Positions 1 to 7,600 of a DNA stretch of 9,026 nucleotides are shown piece after piece (position 1 is the stretch's first letter; every line of letters starts with the position of its first letter). Both the position numbers and the translations under genes were made by a program. Location: assembly GCA_023386135.1 (NCBI GenBank), contig JAEWKG010000320.1, positions 1 through 9,026 of the forward strand. Reading direction: 5' to 3'. The stretch comes from Pseudomonadota bacterium. GTDB lineage: Bacteria > Pseudomonadota > Alphaproteobacteria > Sphingomonadales > Sphingomonadaceae. The notes beneath the pieces were generated by a model. The model ran no database searches. It saw nothing but the letters and a program-made list of their open reading frames with translations, and had not been told where the DNA came from.

Positions 1-1083
1 CCCCCGGGCGCCGGGGAGGACATCGCCGCTGCCGTCGCCGACCTCCCGGTCGAGGCGCTGCGGCTCGATGCCGCCGTGCTGACCGTGCTGCGCCGCCTGG
101 GGCTCAAGCGGATCGGCGACATGACCGGCCGTTTCGCGCTGAGCACTGGGCGCGACGCGCTCCACCGCCGGTTCCGCCGCAAGGCGCCCGAGGCCAACCC
201 GCTGCTGCGGCTTGACCAGTTGCTCGGGCGGGTGGCGGAGCCGCTGCTGCCGGTGATCCCGGCGGTCATGCCGCTGGTCCAGCGCCGGTTGATGGAACCG
301 ATCCGCCACCGCGAACTGCTCGACCAGGTGGTTGTCGATCTCGCCGCCGACATGGCGCGGACGTTGGAAGGCTTGGGGCTGGGCGCGCGCCGGCTGGAGG
401 TGGGCTTGTGGCGGGTCGATGGCGAAGTGATCGTGCGCGTGCTCGAGCTGGCCGCCGCAACCCGCGACGCGCCGCACGTCGCGCGGCTGTTTGCCGCCAA
501 GCTCGACGATGTCGACGCCGGCTTCGGTATCGAGACCGTGCGCCTGCGCGCGAGCAGGACCGAACCGTTGACGCTACCGCAAGCCGATATCGAGGCCGCC
601 GCCGAGACGCAGGGCACAAGCCTCGCCACCTGCATCGACCGGCTGACGGTGCGCCTGGGCGCGCACGCGGTGCGCCGCCCGGTGCCCTTCGCCAGCCACA
701 TTCCCGAGCGCGCCCAGCGCTGGCAGCCCGCGCTGCAGGGCAAGGGGTTTGCGCCCGAGCCGCCGAGCCAGGGCCAGCTCGCCTTCCACGCGCGGCCGCT
801 GAAGATGCTCGACCGGCCGGAGCGGATCGCGGTCGTCTATCCCATGCCCGAGGGGTACCCGAAGTCGTTCCGCTGGCGCGGCACCCTGCACGAGGTCGTG
901 CGCGTGGAGGGACCCGAGCGGATTTCGCCCGAGTGGTGGCGCGAAAAGGGCAGCACGCGGCTGCGCGATTACTTCCGGATCGAGGACCGCGAGGGGCGCC
1001 GCTACTGGATCTACCGCCTCGGCCTCTACGGCGACGGGCGCGGCGGCGAACCCGACTGGTTCCTGCAAGGCCTATGCGCCTAG
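1..1083 (+). CDS. imuB: ImuB, inactive Y-family DNA polymerase of the SOS mutasome (5' end outside window)
   Basis: The frame is open from base 1 to the TAG at 1081-1083, giving the last 360 residues; the N-terminal palm/fingers part lies upstream, so the GTG at 76 is not a real start. ImuB is a catalytically dead Y-family polymerase that bridges ImuA, the beta clamp and DnaE2 in error-prone lesion bypass. What I see: a helix-hairpin-helix stretch (LRRLGLKRIGDM, residues ~31-42), the family segment LLRLDQLLGRV, a little-finger-like region to about residue 185, the conserved SHIPERA motif, and a C-terminal domain with SPEWWR, RDYFRIEDREGRRYWIYR and a DWFLQGLCA end, all typical of ImuB and not of DinB. 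The usual clamp-peptide position (around residue 193) reads LPQADIE, a poor clamp motif. imuA would be expected just upstream. The 3' end overlaps the DUF72 remnant convergently by 12 bp. Confidence 0.9.
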   Translation, partial: PPGAGEDIAAAVADLPVEALRLDAAVLTVLRRLGLKRIGDMTGRFALSTGRDALHRRFRRKAPEANPLLRLDQLLGRVAEPLLPVIPAVMPLVQRRLMEPIRHRELLDQVVVDLAADMARTLEGLGLGARRLEVGLWRVDGEVIVRVLELAAATRDAPHVARLFAAKLDDVDAGFGIETVRLRASRTEPLTLPQADIEAAAETQGTSLATCIDRLTVRLGAHAVRRPVPFASHIPERAQRWQPALQGKGFAPEPPSQGQLAFHARPLKMLDRPERIAVVYPMPEGYPKSFRWRGTLHEVVRVEGPERISPEWWREKGSTRLRDYFRIEDREGRRYWIYRLGLYGDGRGGEPDWFLQGLCA

Positions 1084-1397
1084 CGCCTCCTTGAACGCGA
1101 GCGCATCGCCGGTCGCGGCGGAGGACGCGGTGTTGTCGAATACGCACCAAGCTTCGCGGCCCGCCGCCAGGTTCTCGCCGACCGCCCTGCATAATCCGTG
1201 ACGATCCGCGTAGCTCGACCGATACATCACCGGCGAGCCGTGCAACCGCCAATAGTTCGGTCCCCGCCACCCGTCCGGCACGCCAGTACCGCCGCGGTGT
1301 AACGGTCGAGCCCCGACCCTTCCGCAGGAAACCGGTCCGCCGCGCTGCGCGCGATGCTCCAGCCCGCGGTGCCGATGCGGACCTCCGCTAGGCTCAC
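1072..1397 (-). pseudogene. DUF72-family gene, internally deleted and frameshifted remnant
   Basis: Two separate pieces of a DUF72 (YecE-like) protein are readable on the minus strand in different frames. From the GTG at 1397-1395 one frame gives VRIGTAGWSIARSAADRFP and then GSGLDRYTAAV down to about 1287, matching the N-terminus of the family. From about 1278 another frame gives GWRGPNYWRLHGSP, then EAWCVFDNTASSAATGDAL, ending at the TAG at 1074-1072, matching the family's C-terminus. DUF72 proteins are about 230-270 residues; only about 103 codons remain, so roughly 130-160 central codons are gone, with the joint between about 1276 and 1289. The GTG start overlaps the stop of the upstream membrane-protein gene (GTGA, 1397-1394), so the intact gene was probably translationally coupled to it. 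The molecular role of DUF72 proteins is not firmly known. The frame change across the joint makes a functional product unlikely. Confidence 0.8.
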
Positions 1398-1825
1398 GCA
1401 GCAAGCATGCCCGGTCGGTCGCCGCTGTCGTTGGCCGCTTTCCGCTCGGTCCGGGCCCGCCTGACGCGCGGCGTGCGTGCACGCGGGCGGACCTTGGCCG
1501 TAGGCCGCAGCCACGCCGCGATTGCCCGTACGCGCGCCACCGATGCCAGCGCCGCAACCGCGATGACCGCGTCGACATAAGCGGCAAGATCGACCGCAAC
1601 GCCGATCACTATCTGGGGGCCGCCGATAACCAGGACGTATTCACCAGCAAAAGCGATGAGCGCGGCCACGATAGCCCACGCGATCAGTTCCTGCCGCGAC
1701 CGTCGCAGCAGCCAGCGCGCCGGCCGTACCGCGAGCCAGTCGCTCAGCAACCGCGACAACGGCAGCGCCGGCGCCATGCGGATCAGCATCGCCGCGCCCA
1801 GTAACAATATCATCGCTTGGATCAT
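1394..1825 (-). CDS. small integral membrane protein, conserved hypothetical
   Basis: A 143-residue protein starting at the ATG at 1825-1823. The frame is open further upstream, but this start has a purine-rich Shine-Dalgarno sequence (AAAGGGGGAG, 1839-1830) four bases before it, and the upstream extension runs antisense through the radical-SAM gene. Hydrophobic segments lie at about residues 1-20 (MIQAMILLLG onward), 47-68 (LIAWAIVAALIAFAGEYVLV) and 71-98. A cluster RPARWLLRRSRQ sits between the first two, and a very basic tail (residues ~99-130, many Arg) probably faces the cytoplasm. It resembles small membrane proteins I associate with sphingomonads, but I cannot name a function. It is transcribed divergently from the radical-SAM operon and was followed by the DUF72 gene, whose GTG overlaps its stop. 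The position of the LexA box might affect both directions, but no clear promoter for this gene was found. Confidence 0.75.
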   Translation of the reverse strand: MIQAMILLLGAAMLIRMAPALPLSRLLSDWLAVRPARWLLRRSRQELIAWAIVAALIAFAGEYVLVIGGPQIVIGVAVDLAAYVDAVIAVAALASVARVRAIAAWLRPTAKVRPRARTPRVRRARTERKAANDSGDRPGMLAA

Positions 1826-1829
1826 GGAA

Positions 1830-1839
1830 CTCCCCCTTT
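1830..1839 (-). promoter_or_regulatory. Shine-Dalgarno sequence fixing the start of the membrane-protein gene
   Basis: On the minus strand AAAGGGGGAG lies four bases before the ATG at 1825-1823. It decides for this start over the longer open frame and over the second Met three codons later. Confidence 0.6.
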
Positions 1840-1896
1840 CGAACAAGAGATGGGGAGGAGGGCAGGCAGACAAAAGGGCGATTTCCAACATCGGTC

Positions 1897-1925
1897 TTGG
1901 CGAATCTGTTGGCGGAACATATAAG
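1897..1925 (+). promoter_or_regulatory. sigma70-like promoter of the radical-SAM/UdgX/dnaE2 operon
   Basis: TTGGCG at 1897-1902 (4 of 6 matches to TTGACA) and TATAAG at 1920-1925 (5 of 6 to TATAAT) are separated by exactly 17 bases. The -10 hexamer lies within the LexA box. A start 6-8 bases after the -10 would fall at 1931-1933, on the ATG at 1932 itself. Assigned by eye from consensus and spacing. Confidence 0.6.
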
Positions 1926-1929
1926 GAAC
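1915..1929 (+). promoter_or_regulatory. LexA (SOS) box, GAAC-N7-GAAC
   Basis: GAAC at 1915-1918 and GAAC at 1926-1929 are separated by seven bases (ATATAAG). This is the direct repeat known for alphaproteobacterial LexA (GTTC-N7-GTTC on the other strand). It covers the -10 hexamer and ends two bases before the ATG of the radical-SAM gene, so bound LexA would block RNA polymerase. The regulon logic fits: dnaE2 is a classic LexA target and is the last gene of this operon. LexA binding itself is inferred. Confidence 0.75.
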
Positions 1930-1931
1930 AA

Positions 1932-3179
1932 ATGGGTCCGCAAAGCGTCATCGAAAAGCTGGAAATCCTCGCCGACGCGGCGAAGTACGATGCCTCGTGC
2001 GCGTCGTCGGGCACCGCCAAGCGCAACTCGGCGGGCAGCCCCAAGGGCATTGGCTCGACCGAGGGAATGGGCATCTGCCACGCTTACGCGCCCGACGGCC
2101 GCTGCATCAGCCTGCTCAAGATCTTGCTGACCAACCACTGCGTGTTCGACTGCCATTATTGCATCAACCGCAAGAGCTCGAACGTGCGTCGCGCGCGGTT
2201 CACCCCGCAGGAAGTGGTCGACCTGACGCTGAGCTTCTACCGCCGCAATTACATCGAGGGGCTGTTCCTCTCTTCGGGCATCGTCAAAAGCTCCAACCAC
2301 ACGATGGAGCAGCTGGTCGAGGTCGCGCGGATGCTGCGCGAAGAGCACGATTTTCGCGGCTACATCCACTTGAAGACAATCCCCGAAGCGGACCCTGAGC
2401 TGGTGCATCAGGCCGGGCTCTATGCCGATCGCGTGTCGATCAACGTCGAGCTGCCGACCGATGCCGGCCTGACCCGCCTCGCACCCGACAAGAGCGCGCG
2501 CCAGATCGAAGGGGCGATGGGCAAGCTCAAGAGCGACATCGTCGAGGCGAAGGACAACAAGAAGCGCTTCAAGCACGCGCCGCGCTTCGCGCCCGCGGGC
2601 CAGTCGACCCAGATGATCGTCGGCGCCGATGCCGCGACCGATGCGGATATCGTGGGGAAGGCGAGCAGGCTCTACGACAGCTTCCGCCTGCGCCGCGTCT
2701 ATTACAGCGCATTCTCGCCGATCCCCGATGCCAGCGCGGTGCTGCCGCTGAGGCGCCCGCCGCTCATTCGCGAGCACCGGTTGTATCAGTCCGACTGGCT
2801 GATGCGCTTCTACGGCTATCAGCCGAACGAGGTGATGCAGGCGACGGAAGACGACGGCAACCTGCCGCTCGATATCGATCCCAAGCTCGCTTGGGCGCTC
2901 AAGTTTCGCGAACGCTTCCCGGTCGACGTCAATCGCGCCTCGAAGGAGGCGTTGCTGCGAGTGCCAGGGCTGGGCGTGCGTGCGGTGCAGCGCATCCTCG
3001 CCAGCCGTCGTCACCGGACCATGCGGCTCGACGATGTCGCCAAGCTCACCGTCTCGATCGGCAAGGTGCGCCCCTTCATCGTCACCGCCGATTGGCGCCC
3101 GGTGTTGCTGACCGACCGCGCGGACCTGCGTGCCCTGCTCGCGCCAAAGACCGAGCAGCTCGAATTGTTCGCGGCATGA
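1932..3179 (+). CDS. radical-SAM putative DNA modification/repair protein (UdgX-linked family)
   Basis: A 415-residue protein matching the radical-SAM family annotated as putative DNA modification/repair proteins that pair with UDG-like proteins (TIGR03916 type). Its exact reaction is unknown to me. The cluster motif CX3CX2C is at C70, C74 and C77 (HCVFDCHYC) and should bind the [4Fe-4S] that cleaves S-adenosylmethionine; GLFLSSGI follows at 110-117. A helix-hairpin-helix region at about 331-370 (VNRASKEALLRVPGLGVRAV) suggests DNA binding. The last residues, QLELF (409-413), resemble a beta-clamp peptide. The start at 1932 fits the family (GPQSVIEKLEILADAAKYDA); the frame is open upstream to 1656, but that part has no family character. 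AAGGA (1923-1927) lies four bases before the ATG but also overlaps the -10, so translation may be leaderless. The stop overlaps the next start (ATGA), indicating coupled translation with the UdgX gene. Confidence 0.88.
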   Translation: MGPQSVIEKLEILADAAKYDASCASSGTAKRNSAGSPKGIGSTEGMGICHAYAPDGRCISLLKILLTNHCVFDCHYCINRKSSNVRRARFTPQEVVDLTLSFYRRNYIEGLFLSSGIVKSSNHTMEQLVEVARMLREEHDFRGYIHLKTIPEADPELVHQAGLYADRVSINVELPTDAGLTRLAPDKSARQIEGAMGKLKSDIVEAKDNKKRFKHAPRFAPAGQSTQMIVGADAATDADIVGKASRLYDSFRLRRVYYSAFSPIPDASAVLPLRRPPLIREHRLYQSDWLMRFYGYQPNEVMQATEDDGNLPLDIDPKLAWALKFRERFPVDVNRASKEALLRVPGLGVRAVQRILASRRHRTMRLDDVAKLTVSIGKVRPFIVTADWRPVLLTDRADLRALLAPKTEQLELFAA

Positions 3180-4621
3180 GCGCGCCGTTTCGCGACACGC
3201 GGCTGCCGGGCGCGTTCTGCGTCACGTTGCCCGAAGCGGACGACTTTGATTTCTGGCGCGATCAGGCGCGGGCGCTGGTGCAAGGCGATGTGCCGCCAGA
3301 TCGGGTCGTGTGGGCCGAGCCGGGCGGATCGGGCGACCTCTTTTCGGGCGGCCGTCGCCGCATGCCCGCGCCACCCGCCAATGCCGCGCCGGTGCGCGCG
3401 AGCCGCGCGTTCGTGCAGCTCGCCAAGAGCGCGATCTGCCACTCCGATCCGGAGCGTTTCTCGCTGCTCTATCGGCTGCTGTGGCGCCTGCAGGCGAACC
3501 CGCGGCTGCTCGAGGACGGCGCCGATTCCGACGTGCGCCGGCTGGAAGACCTGGCGAAAGCGGTACGCCGCGACATCCACAAAATGCGCGCCTTCGTCCG
3601 TTTCCGGCTCGTCGAAAGCGAAGCGGACGGTGAGGATCATTACGTCGCCTGGTTCGAACCCGAGCATTACATCCTGCGCGCCAACGCGGGCTTCTTCGTG
3701 CGCCGGTTCGCCAACATGAAGTGGTCGATCCTGACGCCCAAGGGCTCGCTGCACTGGGACCGCACCACGCTGGAGGAAGGCCCGCCAGCGCAGCGCTCCG
3801 ACGCGCCATCGGGCGATCCGACCGAGGATCTGTGGCGCAAATACTATGCATCGATCTTCAATCCCGCGCGTTTGAAGATCGGGGCCATGCTCAAGGAGAT
3901 GCCCCGCAAGTATTGGAAGAACATGCCCGAGGCGGCGCTCATTCCCGAGCTGGTCGCCGGGGCGCAGGCGCGGGAAAGTGCGATGGTCGAGAATGGCGCG
4001 CCCTTGTTCGATGAAGCCGAGCGGCCCGAGACGCTGGCGGGGATCGACAAGGCGATCCACGCCTGCCGCCGCTGCCCGATCGGCCTGCTCGACAACACCG
4101 CGGTGATGGGCGAGGGACCGCGCGAGGCTGCGCTGATGATCGTGGGCGAACAGCCGGGCGACCAGGAAGACCTTGCCGGCCGTCCGTTCGTAGGGCCCGC
4201 GGGCAAGGTGCTCGACGCGGCGCTCGAGCGCGCGGGAATCGACCGGCGCAGCGTGTACCTCACCAACGCGGTCAAACACTTCAAGTATGTCCCACGCGGC
4301 AAGCGGCGGCTGCACCAATCGCCGACCGCCAAGGAAATCGACATCTGCCGCTTCTGGCTCGAAGGCGAGCGTGAAATCGTGAAGCCCAAACTGATGCTCT
4401 CCCTCGGCGCCAGCGCGGCGCGCGGGCTGATGGGCAAGACCGTCAGCATTACGAAGGCGCGGGGTGTCCCGCACGTGCTGGAAGACGGCAGCGAACTGTG
4501 GGTTACCGCTCACCCTAGCTACCTCCTGCGCCTGCAGGACGAAGCGAAGGAGCAGCAGCAACGCCTGTTCCAGGCCGATCTCGCCGCGGTCGCCGAGCGG
4601 CTGGCGGAATTGACGGGGTGA
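3176..4621 (+). CDS. udgX: DUF4130-UdgX fusion, uracil-DNA binding/cross-linking protein
   Basis: A 481-residue two-part protein. Residues 1 to about 270 match DUF4130 (the radical-SAM-linked domain), with RRDIHKMRAFVRFR (131-144), a FVRRFANMKWSILTP stretch and KIGAMLKEMPRKYWKNMPE (234-252). Residues from about 285 form a UdgX-type uracil-DNA glycosylase fold: CRRC (297-300), GEQPGDQEDLAGRPFVGPAG (motif A, 324-343), NAVKHFKY, the KRRLH loop (376-380), C391, and HPSYLLR (446-452). In characterised mycobacterial UdgX the loop histidine attacks the sugar left after uracil excision and stays covalently attached; H380 is the equivalent. Only three cysteines occur in this part; H368 sits where family-4 enzymes have the other cluster cysteine, so it may be the fourth ligand (inference). 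The ATG at 3176 overlaps the radical-SAM stop, and dnaE2 begins one base after this stop. The UdgX name applies to the C-terminal part; the role of DUF4130 is not known. Confidence 0.9.
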   Translation: MSAPFRDTRLPGAFCVTLPEADDFDFWRDQARALVQGDVPPDRVVWAEPGGSGDLFSGGRRRMPAPPANAAPVRASRAFVQLAKSAICHSDPERFSLLYRLLWRLQANPRLLEDGADSDVRRLEDLAKAVRRDIHKMRAFVRFRLVESEADGEDHYVAWFEPEHYILRANAGFFVRRFANMKWSILTPKGSLHWDRTTLEEGPPAQRSDAPSGDPTEDLWRKYYASIFNPARLKIGAMLKEMPRKYWKNMPEAALIPELVAGAQARESAMVENGAPLFDEAERPETLAGIDKAIHACRRCPIGLLDNTAVMGEGPREAALMIVGEQPGDQEDLAGRPFVGPAGKVLDAALERAGIDRRSVYLTNAVKHFKYVPRGKRRLHQSPTAKEIDICRFWLEGEREIVKPKLMLSLGASAARGLMGKTVSITKARGVPHVLEDGSELWVTAHPSYLLRLQDEAKEQQQRLFQADLAAVAERLAELTG

Positions 4622-4622
4622 C

Positions 4623-7600
4623 ATGCCCGATCCGTCGCTCACGCCGGGCCGGCGAAGGCTCAAGGCCGATCCCAATCTAGTCGCCAACCCGCGCGCTCCG
4701 TTCGTGGAGCTTGGGCTGGTCAGTTGCTTCTCGTTTCTTCGGGGAGCGTCAGAACCCATCGATTTTGCCGAAACCGCGTGGGCCTTGGGCTTCGACGCGA
4801 TCGGCATTGCCGACGTCAATTCGATGGCCGGGGTCGTCCGTCTTCATACCGAGGCCAAGGCGGTGAAGACGCGGCCGGTGATTGGTTGTCGGATCGAAAC
4901 GGTAGAGGGGTTCGCGTTCCTTGCGTACCCCACTGATCGCGATGCTTACGGCCGATTGTGCCGGCTGATCTCCGCCGGCCGAATGAGCACGCTCGACGAT
5001 AAGTGGCAGGACAAGGGCGTGTGCCACATCTCGCTGGCGATGCTGGCGGCGCACTCGGAAGGTGTGCAACTGATCCTGCTCTCACCGCGCGATCTGGATC
5101 AGGAATTCACTATCGCGGTGCCGAGCAACGTCATCCCGTTTCCTCTCAGCCATCGCCCCGGCATCACAGCCGACGTCCTCGAAGTCCGAGACAACGCGGA
5201 CACGATGGAGTTCACGGGGCCCTTCGCCAGTGTCATCCGGTACTTGGCCGACAGGCTACCCACCCTGCGCCACCTCACAGCGAGCTATCTCTATACCGGC
5301 GACGACATCGCCCGGATCGACCAGCTCGACTCGCTGGCCAAAACCAATGACTTGAAGCTGTTCGCCACCAACGACGTCCACTATCACATCGCCGAGCGCC
5401 GGCCATTGCAGGACGTGATGACGGCGATCCGGCACAGGACGACCGTCGCCGATGCTGGCCATCTGCTCCACGCGAACGCTGAACGGCATCTCAAATCGCC
5501 TAAGGAGATGATCAAGCTGTTCGCTCGCTGGCCGCACGCCATTGCGGCGTCGCGCGAAGTGGCGGATGCGTGCTTGTTCGACCTGGCCGATCTGAAATAC
5601 GAGTATCCGAAATCGAGCTGCCCCGCGGGTATGACCCCACAGGAATACTTGGTCGAGCAAACCTGGAAAGGTGCGGAATGGCGCTACCCCAAGGGGGTTT
5701 CTGACGATGTGAAGAAGACACTCACGCACGAATTGGGTGTCATCGATACCCTTTGTATCGCGCCCTACTTTTTGACCATTCAGGAAATAGTCCGCTTCGC
5801 GCGTAGGCAGGACCCTCCAATCTTGTGTCAAGGACGCGGTAGCGCGGCCAATTCTGCGGTGTGCTTCTGCCTGGGCATCACCGAAGTCGATCCGGCCACG
5901 CACCAGTTGCTGTTCGATCGTTTCCTTTCCGAAGAACGCAGCGAACCGCCCGACATCGATGTCGATTTCGAGCACGAGCGGCGCGAAGAAGTGATCCAAT
6001 GGATCTACAAGGAATACGGCAGGGATCGAGCCGGCCTATGCGCCACTGTAATTCACTATCGTCCCCGCATGGCGATCCGCGAAGTCGGCAAGGCGATGGG
6101 TTTGTCCGAGGATGTGACCTCTGCGCTGGCCCGAACCGTGTGGGGAGGTCACGGCCGCAATATCGATCCGGATCATGTCATGAAGGAAACGGGTCTGGAT
6201 TTGTCCGACCCGCAATTGTCCCGGGTGCTCAAGCTCACCGAACAGATGATCGACATGCCCAGGCACCTGAGCCAGCATGTTGGCGGCTTCATCCTCACCG
6301 ACAAACTGCTGACTGAGACGGTTCCGATCGGCAATGGTGCGATGCCTGATCGTACCTTCATCGAATGGGACAAGGATGACATCGACGATCTTGGTATTTT
6401 CAAGGTCGATGTGCTCGCGCTCGGGATGCTGACCTGTATCAGGAAAGCTCTCGATCTACTTGAAAATCATCACGGTCTTTCCCGGACGATGGCTACGTTG
6501 CCACAAGAAGAGGAGGCTGTTTACGACATGCTGTGCAAGGGTGATTCCCTCGGCGTGTTCCAGGTCGAGAGCCGGGCGCAGATGAACATGCTGCCCCGGC
6601 TGCAACCACGTAAGTTCTACGACTTGGTAGTGCAGGTGGCGATCGTCCGGCCCGGACCCATTCAGGGCGACATGGTTCATCCCTACCTTAAGGCGCGCAG
6701 GAAGAATCGCGAGAATCCCCACCTCGAATTAAAGTTGCCCGGACCGGCACCAGAGCATGGTGACGCGGACGAACTCTCATCGATTTTGGGGCGAACCTAT
6801 GGCGTGCCGATCTTCCAGGAACAGGCGATGAAGATCGCCATCGATGCAGCCAAGTTCACATCGGCGCAGGCCAACCAACTACGCAAGGCCATGGCGACAT
6901 TCCGGTCGCGCGGGATGGTCGACGAACATCAGGACCTGATGGTCGGCAATATGATCGAGCGCGGCTACGACCCCGATTTCGCGCGAAATTGTTTCAACCA
7001 GATCAAGGGTTTCGGCGAATATGGCTTTCCCGAAAGCCACGCGGCCAGTTTCGCGCACCTCGTTTACGTTTCGAGTTGGCTCAAATGCCATTACCCCGTC
7101 GCCTTCGCCGCCGCCTTGCTCAACTCGCAGCCGATGGGTTTCTATGCCCCATCGCAAATCGTGCGCGATGCGGAGGAGCATGGCGTCGTGGTGCTGCCGA
7201 TCGATGTCAATCACTCGGATTGGGACTGCACGCTTGAGCAGGTGGAGCAGGATCATCCCACTCGGCGCGGTGACAGCGAATGGCGTTCAGACAAAGGCTG
7301 GGCTCTGCGCCTCGGCCTGCGGCAAGTCGATGGTTTTCCCAAGGCCGTTGCAGAACACTTGATGAAAGTCCGCCAGCAAGGTGGACCGTTCGCCGACGTG
7401 CTCAGCCTGCGCGATCGGGCGAAACTGCAGCCTTCGCATATCGAGCGCCTTGCCGCCGCCGATTGCTTCTCGTCGCTGTCGCTGAAGCGCCGCCAGGCGC
7501 TGTGGCAGGCGCGCACGCTGGTGGGCGGGGAGGAGCTTCCGCTGTTCACTGCTGCGCGTGAGCGCGAAGAGGGTGCCGAGCGAGAGCTGACGCAACTGCC

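Larger units (their letters stand above)
1826..1931. other. divergent intergenic region between membrane-protein gene and radical-SAM operon
   Basis: These 106 bp separate two divergent starts. The rightward half holds the promoter and LexA box described separately. The leftward half holds the Shine-Dalgarno sequence of the membrane-protein gene and a purine-rich run (1845-1863, GAGATGGGGAGGAGGGC). A second GAAC pair at 1827 and 1841 is spaced by 10 bases and does not fit the LexA rule. I could not find a convincing leftward -35/-10 pair. Confidence 0.7.

Noticed and set aside
1227..1599. Two independent small minus-strand proteins of 95 and 175 residues
   Set aside because: Their recognisable parts are the two ends of one DUF72 protein in different frames; the rest is out-of-frame membrane-protein gene sequence.
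1827..1844. Second GAAC...GAAC pair as an additional LexA box
   Set aside because: The spacing is 10 bases, not 7, so it does not match the alphaproteobacterial rule.
1656..1931. Extension of the radical-SAM protein by 92 residues to an upstream start
   Set aside because: It runs antisense through the membrane-protein gene, across the LexA box and promoter, and lacks family similarity.
1641..4819. Long minus-strand open frames (457 and 602 codons) opposite the radical-SAM and udgX genes
   Set aside because: They mirror the codon structure of strongly supported plus-strand genes in GC-rich DNA, and their translations are Arg/His/Ala-rich without any family motif.
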